Shown here piece by piece: positions 18,134-25,070 of a stretch of 64,000 bases of DNA. Under the pieces are notes generated by a model. The model worked only from the letters and a program-made list of their open reading frames with translations, had not been told where the DNA came from and made no database searches. Made by a program: the position numbers and the translations under genes. The DNA lies in NCBI GenBank assembly GCA_937873395.1, contig CALMYH010000040.1, forward strand, positions 38,939 through 102,938. Direction: 5' to 3'. The DNA is from an uncultured Burkholderiales bacterium (GTDB lineage Bacteria > Pseudomonadota > Gammaproteobacteria > Burkholderiales > Burkholderiaceae_C). Every line of letters starts with the position of its first letter. The first letter of the stretch is position 1.

Positions 18134-19783
18134 ATGAAACCCTTTTACGGACTGCATTTCAACAACCTGCGCGGGGACTTGTTCGGAGGGGTGACAGCGG
18201 CCATCGTCGCGCTGCCTTTGGCCTTGGCGTTCGGGGTCGCCTCGGGCGCGGGGCCGATTGCGGGACTCTACGGCGCCATCTTCGTGGGCTTTTTTGCAGC
18301 CCTGTTCGGGGGGACACCCGCCCAAGTGTCCGGGCCTACCGGCCCGATGACCGTGATTGCCGCGTCGGTGATCGCGCAGTACGCGCACAGCCCGGCCATG
18401 GCGTTCACCGTGATCATGATGGCCGGTGCCTTCATGATCCTGTTCGGTGTGTTGCGGTTGGGACAGTACATCCGGCTCGTGCCATACCCGGTGATTTCGG
18501 GTTTCATGAGCGGGATCGGATGCATCATTGTCATCATTCAGCTCGGGCCCTTTCTGGGCCATATCGGGCAGGGCGGCAATCCCCTGGCCGCCATCGGGCG
18601 GCTGCCCGATCAGTTGAGCACCTTTTCCCTGGCCGCGCTCGCGCTGGGCATGCTCACGCTGTTGATCGTCTATCTGACGCCTCCACGCATCAACCGGCTG
18701 GTGCCGGCCCCCCTGGTGGCCCTGTTTGTGTGCACCTTGCTCGGCACATTCCTGCTCACCGGCTCCCCCACCATCGGAGAAATCCCGACCGGGCTGCCAA
18801 CGCCGCGCCTGCCGACCTTCGATCTGGCTTCATTGCCGATGATGCTGAACAGCGCACTCACGCTGGCCGCCCTCGGCGCCATCGATTCCCTCCTGACCTC
18901 GCTGGTGGCCGACAACATCACGCGCACCCGGCATGAATCGAACCGCGAGCTCGTGGGCCAGGGCATTGGCAACATGGTGGCTGGCCTGATGGGCGGTCTT
19001 CCTGGTGCCGGTGCCACCATGCGCACGGTGGTCAATGTGCGGGCGGGGGGCCGCACACCGTTGTCCGGGATGATTCATGCGCTGGTGCTGCTGGGAATTG
19101 TCCTGGGTCTGGGCGGACTGGCGGAGTACATTCCGCACGCCGTGCTGGCCGGCATTCTGCTCAAGGTGGGCACCGACATCATCGACTGGAACTACATCCG
19201 GCGCCTGCGCCACGCCCCGCGCGGAGAGGTCGTGCTCATGTTCACCGTCCTCGCCTTGACGGTGCTGGTCGATCTGATCACCGCAGTGGCTGTGGGGGTG
19301 GTCATGGCCAGCCTGCAGTTTGTGCAGATGATGTCGGTGCTGCAGCAAAAGAGCATTGTGGGTGTCCGGGTCGGGGGCGACGCGCAGGCGGCCGGTTTCG
19401 GACCCGAGGAGCAAGGTTTGATCGAGGGCAGCAAGGGCCAGATCGTGGTCTTTCGCCTCTCGGGCCCGATGAGTTTCGGGGCAGCCCAGTCGATGAGCCG
19501 GACTCTGTCCATCACAGAGAGCTTCAAGGTGATGGTGCTGGATCTGTCGGACGTGCCGCTGCTGGACGGCAGTGCCGCCATGGCCATCGAGGAGATCGTT
19601 GACCACGCCCGGGGTTCGGGTGCGGATGTCTTCCTGGTGGGCCTGCAGCCTTCGGTGGGGCGCATGCTGAACCGCCACGGTGTCTTGCGCAAGCTGGGTC
19701 CGAGGCACCGGTTCAGGCATCTGGTGACGGCGCTGCGGCATGCCGGTGTGCTGATGGCCGAGCTCGAGCGCGACGGTCACTGA
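18134..19783 (+). CDS. SulP family anion transporter with STAS domain
   Basis: A 549-residue inner-membrane secondary transporter for an inorganic anion (sulfate, bicarbonate or a related ion). The N-terminal two-thirds is strongly hydrophobic, with family segments GVTAAIVALPLALAFGVASG near 17-36 and GTPAQVSGPTGPMTVI near 62-78. The C-terminal cytosolic STAS domain (about 445-545) has VMVLDLSDVPLLDGSAAMAI. It is transcribed separately from the DUF1501 gene, after a terminator. An exported rhodanese follows 270 bases later. Sequence alone does not separate sulfate permeases from BicA-type bicarbonate transporters. Confidence 0.9.
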   Translation: MKPFYGLHFNNLRGDLFGGVTAAIVALPLALAFGVASGAGPIAGLYGAIFVGFFAALFGGTPAQVSGPTGPMTVIAASVIAQYAHSPAMAFTVIMMAGAFMILFGVLRLGQYIRLVPYPVISGFMSGIGCIIVIIQLGPFLGHIGQGGNPLAAIGRLPDQLSTFSLAALALGMLTLLIVYLTPPRINRLVPAPLVALFVCTLLGTFLLTGSPTIGEIPTGLPTPRLPTFDLASLPMMLNSALTLAALGAIDSLLTSLVADNITRTRHESNRELVGQGIGNMVAGLMGGLPGAGATMRTVVNVRAGGRTPLSGMIHALVLLGIVLGLGGLAEYIPHAVLAGILLKVGTDIIDWNYIRRLRHAPRGEVVLMFTVLALTVLVDLITAVAVGVVMASLQFVQMMSVLQQKSIVGVRVGGDAQAAGFGPEEQGLIEGSKGQIVVFRLSGPMSFGAAQSMSRTLSITESFKVMVLDLSDVPLLDGSAAMAIEEIVDHARGSGADVFLVGLQPSVGRMLNRHGVLRKLGPRHRFRHLVTALRHAGVLMAELERDGH

Positions 19784-19897
19784 CAAGCATCGGTCCCTGT
19801 TCCGCATGCCGAGTGCGAACGTTCACGGGCAGAGAATGCGGTCGGTCGGCTGGTTGACCTGCATCAAGGCCTGAGACGATTCGAGGCACCAGAATAA

Positions 19898-19913
19898 ATA
19901 CCTTGCACGGTAT
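19898..19913. promoter_or_regulatory. inverted repeat upstream of the rhodanese gene
   Basis: ATACC-N6-GGTAT lies in an AT-rich stretch about 140 bases before the rhodanese start, and is followed by TAATAATG. It could be an operator or part of the promoter. The 272-base gap 19784-20055 shows no gene or T-tailed hairpin. Function is speculative. Confidence 0.3.
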
Positions 19914-20055
19914 GGTAATAATGCCTTGGATCCCGTGCTAGGCGCTTTGCTCGGGCCGTATCGTTCGAGCGGTCCCGAATGCCTGCGAATGCCAAGCAAT
20001 GGCGGCAGGGTGGGCAGACGTCCGCGGCCAGGGCAGCTTGTATCGGAGAAGAGAA

Positions 20056-20670
20056 ATGAAACCGTCCTTCTGGGGCCTGCGGCCGCTGCATGCGATGTTG
20101 CTGGGGTGCGCTGGACTGATGGCCACCACAGCCTGGGGCATCGAGCCGGAACAAGTCCCCGTGACCAAAAGATCGACCTCGGGACTGCATCTCACCGCCG
20201 AAGAGGCCGCCGAACTGAAGAGGCGTGGCGGCGACGGTGTGCTGTTCATCGACATCCGCACCCGGGCCGAGCTGACTTTCGTCGGGGTGCCGTCTTCCAT
20301 CGACTATCAGGTGCCTTTTCTTGAGTTCCCGGAGATCTGGCAATGGAGCGACGACAAGGCCGAGTTCATCCAGATGTCCAACCCGCACTTCGTGCAGGAC
20401 ATTGAGCAGCGACTGGCGCTCAGGGGCCTCGACAAGAGCAGTGCGGTGGTCCTGATCTGCCGTTCCGGCGTCCGCAGCAACAGCGCCAGCGGGCTGCTGG
20501 CCCTGCACGGCTTTCAGCAGGCGTACACCGTCATCGACGGTTTCGAAGGCGACACGGCGCGCGAAGGGAAGCAAAGAGGCCAGCGCGTGGTCAACGGCTG
20601 GAAGAATGCGGGCTTGCCCTGGAGCTACAAGCTGGACAAATCGAAGGTGTATCTGGACGACCCGCTCTGA
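20056..20670 (+). CDS. exported rhodanese-like protein
   Basis: A 204-residue single rhodanese domain behind a signal peptide (LHAMLLGCAGLMATTAWG, cleavage near residue 28). The active-site Cys is in LICRSGVRSNSA near residue 138, matching the CRxGxR phosphate-cradle loop of thiosulfate sulfurtransferases. LFIDIRTRAELTFVG is the domain's N-terminal signature. It is expected in the periplasm, handling sulfane sulfur or a related substrate. ATG at 20056 has GGAGAAGAG upstream; an earlier start would disrupt the signal. It ends 2 bases from the convergent NlpC gene. The proximity to SulP suggests sulfur chemistry but is not proof. Confidence 0.88.
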   Translation: MKPSFWGLRPLHAMLLGCAGLMATTAWGIEPEQVPVTKRSTSGLHLTAEEAAELKRRGGDGVLFIDIRTRAELTFVGVPSSIDYQVPFLEFPEIWQWSDDKAEFIQMSNPHFVQDIEQRLALRGLDKSSAVVLICRSGVRSNSASGLLALHGFQQAYTVIDGFEGDTAREGKQRGQRVVNGWKNAGLPWSYKLDKSKVYLDDPL

Positions 20671-20672
20671 GA

Positions 20673-21233
20673 TCAGCGGATGGCCATGTTGTCGCTGGCC
20701 AGGACCCGACGGGCACCGTTGAAGCGCTTGGACCAGTAAGCCGTGCGCATGTCTTCCACACGCACGTGTGCGCCGGCACGTGGCGAGTGAATGAAGCGGC
20801 CGTCGCCGACGTAGATGCCGACATGACTGAAGGCCCGACGCATCGTGTTGAAGAAAACCAGGTCGCCCGGCTTCAGTTCCTGGCGTTCAATGACCTGCGT
20901 GGCGGCGGCCTGGTCGGCCGCCCGGCGGGGCAGCACCTTGCCCACCGATTCCTCAAAGACGAGACGAACGAAACCGCTGCAATCCAGGCCCGTTTCCGCA
21001 GAGTTGCCGCCGAAGCGGTACGGCACCCCGAGAAAGCCCATGGCAGAAACCACCAGGCTGGAGGCCAGTTCGCTGGCCGTGTCGCGGGTATCGACCACTT
21101 GCGCCTGCACACGAGCGAGCAAACCCTTGCCTGCCAGCAGGGTCTCCATGTCGGTGTATTCGGTCTGGACAGGCGAGGCCAACGCCTGCCAGGCCAGCGA
21201 TGACACCACAACGAAAGCGGCACAACTCCTCAT
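20673..21233 (-). CDS. NlpC/P60 family cell-wall endopeptidase
   Basis: A 186-residue exported cysteine peptidase that probably cleaves peptidoglycan stem peptides. A signal peptide (MRSCAAFVVVSSLAWQALAS) precedes a short region and the NlpC/P60 domain (about 60-180). The catalytic Cys is in GLDCSGFVRLVFEE and the His in AFSHVGIYVGDGRFIHSP. LPRRAADQA and LKPGDLVFF are also typical. It has the size of the Spr/MepS-like enzymes. On the minus strand, its stop nearly abuts the rhodanese stop. The likely promoter leaves almost no 5' untranslated leader. Confidence 0.92.
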   Translation of the reverse strand: MRSCAAFVVVSSLAWQALASPVQTEYTDMETLLAGKGLLARVQAQVVDTRDTASELASSLVVSAMGFLGVPYRFGGNSAETGLDCSGFVRLVFEESVGKVLPRRAADQAAATQVIERQELKPGDLVFFNTMRRAFSHVGIYVGDGRFIHSPRAGAHVRVEDMRTAYWSKRFNGARRVLASDNMAIR

Positions 21234-21242
21234 CAGGCGCAG

Positions 21243-21269
21243 ATTATCGCTTCAGATTGCGCAAGTCAA
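21243..21269 (-). promoter_or_regulatory. candidate promoter of the NlpC/P60 gene
   Basis: Read on the minus strand, TTGACT (21269-21264) and GATAAT (21248-21243) each match the sigma-70 boxes at five of six positions, but the spacer is only 15 bases. Transcription would begin within a few bases of the start codon. Confidence 0.4.
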
Positions 21270-21412
21270 TAGAAGTTTTGCACGCAATTGCTTGATTCGA
21301 CTGGATTTTTTTGCGGATATGAAAGGTGTTCTTGTCATCTTCTGCAGTGCCTCCCAGTCAAAAGATGTTCCAATCGCTGCAACAAGCCAACAGAAAACAC
21401 GCAAGGAAACCC

Positions 21413-22018
21413 ATGCTGCTTGATGCCCAGGAATCCCAGCTGGTGCTGGTGGACTACCAGACCCGTCTCATGCCCGCGATCCACGATGGCCCCCAGGTGC
21501 TGGCCAACGCCATCCGGCTGGCCCGGATCGCACGTCTGCTGGAGGTCCCCGTCTGGGGCACGGAGCAGAACCCGCAGAAACTCGGCGCCAACGACGCGGG
21601 CCTTCGTGAGCTGTGCCAGCGGACCTTGAGCAAGATGCACTTCAGCGCCGTCGCCGACGGTCTGGCCGACTGGTTGCGTCCCGCGGCCCGAAGCTCGGGC
21701 GGCAACGCCCGCAGTCTTCCCAGGCATCTTCAGAAGCCTGCCGCCCCCCCTGCGCCCGAAAGGCCCACGCTGGTGGTGGCCGGTTGCGAGGCGCATGTCT
21801 GTCTGCTTCAGACGGCGCTGGAGCTGATCGAGCAAGAGTTCGATGTCTGGGTGGTGACCGATGCCTGCGGTTCCCGCACCGAACGGAACCGGGATGCTGC
21901 GTTCGATCGGCTCGCGGCGGCCGGCGCCGAGCTGCTGACGACAGAGATGGTGGCCTTCGAATGGCTGAAGACGGCCGATCATCCGCGGTTTCGGGAGGTG
22001 CATGCGCTGATCAAGTGA
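21413..22018 (+). CDS. isochorismatase-family cysteine hydrolase
   Basis: A 201-residue cytosolic hydrolase of the isochorismatase-like superfamily (YcaC-type). The Asp/Lys/Cys triad is visible: Asp in LVLVDYQTRLMP near residue 14, Lys in TLSKMHFSAV, and the nucleophile in VVAGCEAHVCLLQTAL near 125. VWVVTDACGSRTERNRDAA is another family block. ATG at 21413 was chosen since homologues begin just before this Asp; an upstream ATG adds unrelated residues. A Pro/Ala/Arg-rich insertion before the Cys motif (RSSGGNARSLPRHL) is unusual. The substrate cannot be told. It stands alone before prpE. Confidence 0.87.
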   Translation: MLLDAQESQLVLVDYQTRLMPAIHDGPQVLANAIRLARIARLLEVPVWGTEQNPQKLGANDAGLRELCQRTLSKMHFSAVADGLADWLRPAARSSGGNARSLPRHLQKPAAPPAPERPTLVVAGCEAHVCLLQTALELIEQEFDVWVVTDACGSRTERNRDAAFDRLAAAGAELLTTEMVAFEWLKTADHPRFREVHALIK

Positions 22019-22076
22019 TGGGTGGCCGGTTCGTTGGCCAGCCACCGGTGCCTGTCAGCGTGCCGCAAGTCTGATA

Positions 22077-22090
22077 TTCATAATTATGAA
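22077..22090. promoter_or_regulatory. perfect 14-bp palindrome upstream of prpE
   Basis: TTCATAATTATGAA is exactly self-complementary and lies within the wider imperfect symmetry TCTGATATTCATAA / TTATGAATTCAGA. It is 61 bases before the prpE start. CATAAT within it could act as a -10. It is likely an operator. It resembles the motif TCATAATATGA upstream of aceE. Confidence 0.55.
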
Positions 22091-22097
22091 TTCAGAT

Positions 22098-22135
22098 TGG
22101 CAGGGTCACCTTGGGCCCTGCCAGGGCGCGTTTTT
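22098..22135 (+). other. leader hairpin with T-run before prpE
   Basis: TGGCAGGG (22098-22105) pairs perfectly with CCCTGCCA (22116-22123). Seven bases later comes TTTTT (22131-22135), then the ribosome site of prpE. It could be an attenuator, a weak terminator for the preceding gene, or an mRNA-stabilising structure. The gap between stem and T-run makes intrinsic termination uncertain. Confidence 0.45.
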
Positions 22136-22151
22136 CTTCCAGGAGACAATC

Positions 22152-24059
22152 ATGAGCCAAGCCAAGGGCTACGCCGACTTCCATCGCCGCTCCATTGAAG
22201 ACCGCGACGGTTTCTGGCGCGAACAGGCCCAACTGATCGACTGGCACCACCCCTTCGAGCAGGTCTGCGACTACAGCAACCCGCCATTTGCGCGCTGGTT
22301 CGTGGGGGGGCAGACGAACCTGTGCCACAACGCGGTGGACCGGCACCTGAAGGACCGCGCCGATCAGAACGCCCTCATCTTTGTGTCGACCGAAACCGAC
22401 ACCGAGAAGGCCTACAGCTTCCGCGAGCTGCACACCGAGGTGAACCGCATGGCGGCCATCCTGCAGCGCCAGGGCGTGGGCAAGGGTGACCGGGTGCTGA
22501 TCTACATGCCCATGATCGCCGAAGCCTGCTTCGCCATGCTGGCCTGCGCCCGCATCGGCGCCATCCATTCGGTGGTGTTCGGTGGTTTCGCCAGCCATTC
22601 GCTGGCCAGCCGCATCGATGACGCCAAGCCGGTGGCCATCGTCAGCGCCGACGCCGGCATGCGCGGTGGCAAGGTGGTGCCCTACAAGCACCTGCTGGAC
22701 GAAGCCATCAACCTGGCCGGCCACAAGCCCGCCAGGGTGCTGATGGTCAACCGGGGCCTGGCCGACCTGGCGCCGGTGGCCGGTCGCGACGTGGACTACG
22801 CCACAGAGCGTGCCCAGGTGATGGATGTGCAAGTGCCTTGCGAGTGGGTCGACAGCACCCACCCGAGCTACATTCTCTACACCAGCGGCACCACCGGCAA
22901 GCCCAAGGGCGTTCAGCGCGACACCGCAGGCTACGCCGTGGCACTGGCGGCGTCCATGAAGCACATCTATATGGGCGAACCGGGCGAGACCTATTTCTCC
23001 ACGTCGGACATCGGCTGGGTGGTGGGCCACAGCTACATCATCTACGGCCCGCTGATCAACGGCATGGCCACCATCATGTACGAGGGCTTGCCCATCCGGC
23101 CCGACGCCGGCATCTGGTGGAGCCTGGTCGAGAAGTACAAGGTCTCGGTGATGTTCTCGGCACCCACGGCGGCCCGTGTGCTCAAGAAGCAGGATCCCGC
23201 TTACCTCAGCAAGTACGACCTGTCCAGCCTCAAGGCGCTGTTTCTCGCCGGCGAGCCGCTGGACGAACCGACCGCCACCTGGATTGCCGAGGCCATCGGC
23301 AAACCCATCATCGACAACTACTGGCAGACCGAGACCGGCTGGCCCATCATGGCCATCTGCAACGGGGTGGAAAAGGCGCCGACCAAGTTCGGGTCTCCCG
23401 GCAAGGCGGTTTACGGCTACGACGTCAAGCTGATCGACGAGACGACCGGTGAGGAAATCACCGAGGCCGGCAAGAAAGGTGTGATCGCGGTCAACGGCCC
23501 GCTGCCGCCGGGCTGTTTGCAGACCGTCTGGGGTGACGACGAGCGCTACGTCAAGACCTACTGGTCCAGCATCCACAACAAGGTCATGTACTCCACCTTC
23601 GACTGGGGCATCCGGGACGAGGACGGTTACTTCTTCATCCTGGGTCGCACCGACGACGTGATCAACGTGGCTGGGCACCGCCTGGGCACCCGCGAGATCG
23701 AGGAAAGCATCTCCAGCCACCCGAACGTGGCCGAGGTGGCCGTGGTTGGCGTGGCCGACCAGCTCAAGGGGCAGGTGGCGGTGGCCTTCGCCGTGCTCAA
23801 GGACCCATCGAAAGTATCCACCGATGCCGACGCGCTCAAACTCGAGGGCGAGATCATGAAGGTGGTGGACGACCAGCTGGGGGCTGTGGCCCGTCCGGCC
23901 AGGGTGCGTTTCGTGTCGGTGCTGCCCAAGACCCGTTCGGGCAAATTGCTGCGCCGCGCCATCCAGGCCGTCTGCGAAGGCCGCGATCCGGGCGATCTGA
24001 CCACCATGGAAGATCCGGCCGCTTTGCAGCAGGTCAAGGATCTGGTGTCCGCTCGCTGA
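22152..24059 (+). CDS. prpE: propionyl-CoA synthetase (acyl-CoA ligase) PrpE
   Basis: An AMP-forming acyl-CoA synthetase activating propionate, possibly also acetate. The 635 residues match PrpE length. It has the N-terminal ACAS domain, the P-loop YILYTSGTTGKPKGVQRD near 237, the adenylate motif DNYWQTETGWPI near 395, and the C-terminal hinge/catalytic block PKTRSGKLLRRAIQA near 600, whose Lys is the residue acylated and restored by sirtuins in known homologues. The start has AGGAGAC. No methylcitrate-cycle genes (prpB, prpC) lie nearby, so propionate specificity rests on overall similarity; acetyl-CoA synthetase remains an alternative. Confidence 0.88.
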   Translation: MSQAKGYADFHRRSIEDRDGFWREQAQLIDWHHPFEQVCDYSNPPFARWFVGGQTNLCHNAVDRHLKDRADQNALIFVSTETDTEKAYSFRELHTEVNRMAAILQRQGVGKGDRVLIYMPMIAEACFAMLACARIGAIHSVVFGGFASHSLASRIDDAKPVAIVSADAGMRGGKVVPYKHLLDEAINLAGHKPARVLMVNRGLADLAPVAGRDVDYATERAQVMDVQVPCEWVDSTHPSYILYTSGTTGKPKGVQRDTAGYAVALAASMKHIYMGEPGETYFSTSDIGWVVGHSYIIYGPLINGMATIMYEGLPIRPDAGIWWSLVEKYKVSVMFSAPTAARVLKKQDPAYLSKYDLSSLKALFLAGEPLDEPTATWIAEAIGKPIIDNYWQTETGWPIMAICNGVEKAPTKFGSPGKAVYGYDVKLIDETTGEEITEAGKKGVIAVNGPLPPGCLQTVWGDDERYVKTYWSSIHNKVMYSTFDWGIRDEDGYFFILGRTDDVINVAGHRLGTREIEESISSHPNVAEVAVVGVADQLKGQVAVAFAVLKDPSKVSTDADALKLEGEIMKVVDDQLGAVARPARVRFVSVLPKTRSGKLLRRAIQAVCEGRDPGDLTTMEDPAALQQVKDLVSAR

Positions 24060-24148
24060 ACAGGCCGCGGGCCGTCGCGTCAACTGCGGCGGGTGCTGGC
24101 TTGCGGGTCGTTGTCCGGTGGTGTGCCGGGTGGCGCCGATGTGCCAAT

Positions 24149-24169
24149 GTAAGTATGATGAATGCTTAT
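24149..24169. promoter_or_regulatory. candidate ArsR operator overlapping a -10 box
   Basis: GTAAGTAT-N5-ATGCTTAT is an imperfect 6-of-8 inverted repeat that covers TATGAT (24154-24159), a good -10 element, about 20 bases before the arsR-family start. An operator over the core promoter is typical of autoregulated ArsR/SmtB repressors. Confidence 0.5.
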
Positions 24170-24189
24170 ATTGCCAAGGCGCTATTCCC

Positions 24190-24564
24190 ATGGACAAAAT
24201 CATCGAGTCTGACAACACGGTTGACAACGTCCGTGTCTTTGAGCTGGCTGCGGAGCTGTTCGGTGTTCTGGCGACACCGATGCGCCTTCGCATCCTCAGC
24301 GCCCTGTGCGACAAGGAAAAATCCGTTTCCCAGCTGCTGCAGGAAATCGACACCACCCAGCCCAACCTGTCCCAGCACCTGAACCTGCTGTACCGAGCGG
24401 GTCTTCTGGCCAAGCGCAAGGAAGGCACCCAGGTCATCTACCGGGTGCAGAGCGAGAAGGCCGTCAAGCTTTGTCGCACGGTGTGCACCCAGATCGCCAT
24501 CGAGATGGATGAGCCCACCGGCGTGCCGGCATCCGAGCGTCTGTCCCCGCGGGTGCCCTCATGA
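24190..24564 (+). CDS. ArsR/SmtB family winged-helix repressor
   Basis: A 124-residue DNA-binding repressor. ELFGVLATPMRLRILSALCD is the family's helix preceding the HTH, followed by SVSQLLQEIDTTQPNLSQHL (recognition helix), LLYRAGLLAKRKEGTQVIYRV (wing) and a C-terminal helix. Cysteines occur in LSALCDKEKS and in KLCRTVCTQ. A Cys in each of these regions is reminiscent of the thiol/persulfide-responsive BigR/SqrR group, but metal sensing cannot be excluded. There is no CVC arsenic motif in the HTH. ATG at 24190 follows the likely operator. The next gene starts inside its stop codon (ATGA). Confidence 0.9.
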   Translation: MDKIIESDNTVDNVRVFELAAELFGVLATPMRLRILSALCDKEKSVSQLLQEIDTTQPNLSQHLNLLYRAGLLAKRKEGTQVIYRVQSEKAVKLCRTVCTQIAIEMDEPTGVPASERLSPRVPS

Positions 24565-24848
24565 CCGGCGGTCTCGCCACCGCACGTCGCCTGTTCCGCT
24601 GCGGGATCGGGTTCTGCTTGGCTTTGGGACTCTCCGCTTGTGCCAGTTCTGGCGTGTCCCTGGGTGTTTCCCTGCCCATCGGCCCGAACGTTGGCGTCGG
24701 CGTGGGGGTGGGCAGCGACGGACGTGTCGGAGCCTCGGTGGGCGTGGGGGTCGGCCGCGCCGGGGTCAGCGTGGGGACCTCGGGCCGTCTTTCCTCGGCC
24801 GCCGAAAAGTCGGACACCGAGGACGCCCAGGCAACCCCCGCCCGTTGA
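24561..24848 (+). CDS. small Val/Gly-repeat lipoprotein, unknown function
   Basis: A 95-residue predicted lipoprotein with a signal peptide and lipobox ([10 protein letters not shown], Cys near residue 27). The mature part is an alternating Val/Gly/Ser sequence (GVSLGVSLPIGPNVGVGVGV, then VGASVGVGVGRAGVSVGTS) with a polar tail. It might form beta structure, but I do not recognise a family with a known role. Its start overlaps the ArsR stop by four bases, so the two are cotranscribed and the repressor probably controls it. A small real gene rather than a shadow is supported by the lipobox and the coupling. Confidence 0.7.
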   Translation: MTGGLATARRLFRCGIGFCLALGLSACASSGVSLGVSLPIGPNVGVGVGVGSDGRVGASVGVGVGRAGVSVGTSGRLSSAAEKSDTEDAQATPAR

Positions 24849-25070
24849 GCCGCAACCGGATCGGATCCCGCATCTCCCTGGGGTGGCCAGTCGGTTCGAC
24901 GCAACGCTGACCCAGAAACTCTTTCCGTTCCAGGCGGGAAGGTGGCACAATTGCCGCTTGCAGTCAGGTCCTTCCAGTCACTGTCGCATCCGCCAATCGG
25001 TTCAGCCGTGTCGCGGAAGGTTTTCCAACCACCACATGCTTCCCCAAGGGAAGCGGAGGCCAGCGGTTCA

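Noticed and set aside
16493-19783. DUF1501 as a sulfatase supplying sulfate to the SulP carrier
   Set aside because: Attractive, but no CxPxR or SxPxR formylglycine motif is present and a strong terminator separates the genes. Kept only as loose context.
22092-24437. 781-codon open frame antisense to prpE
   Set aside because: Same codon-bias artefact; prpE on the other strand has complete motifs.
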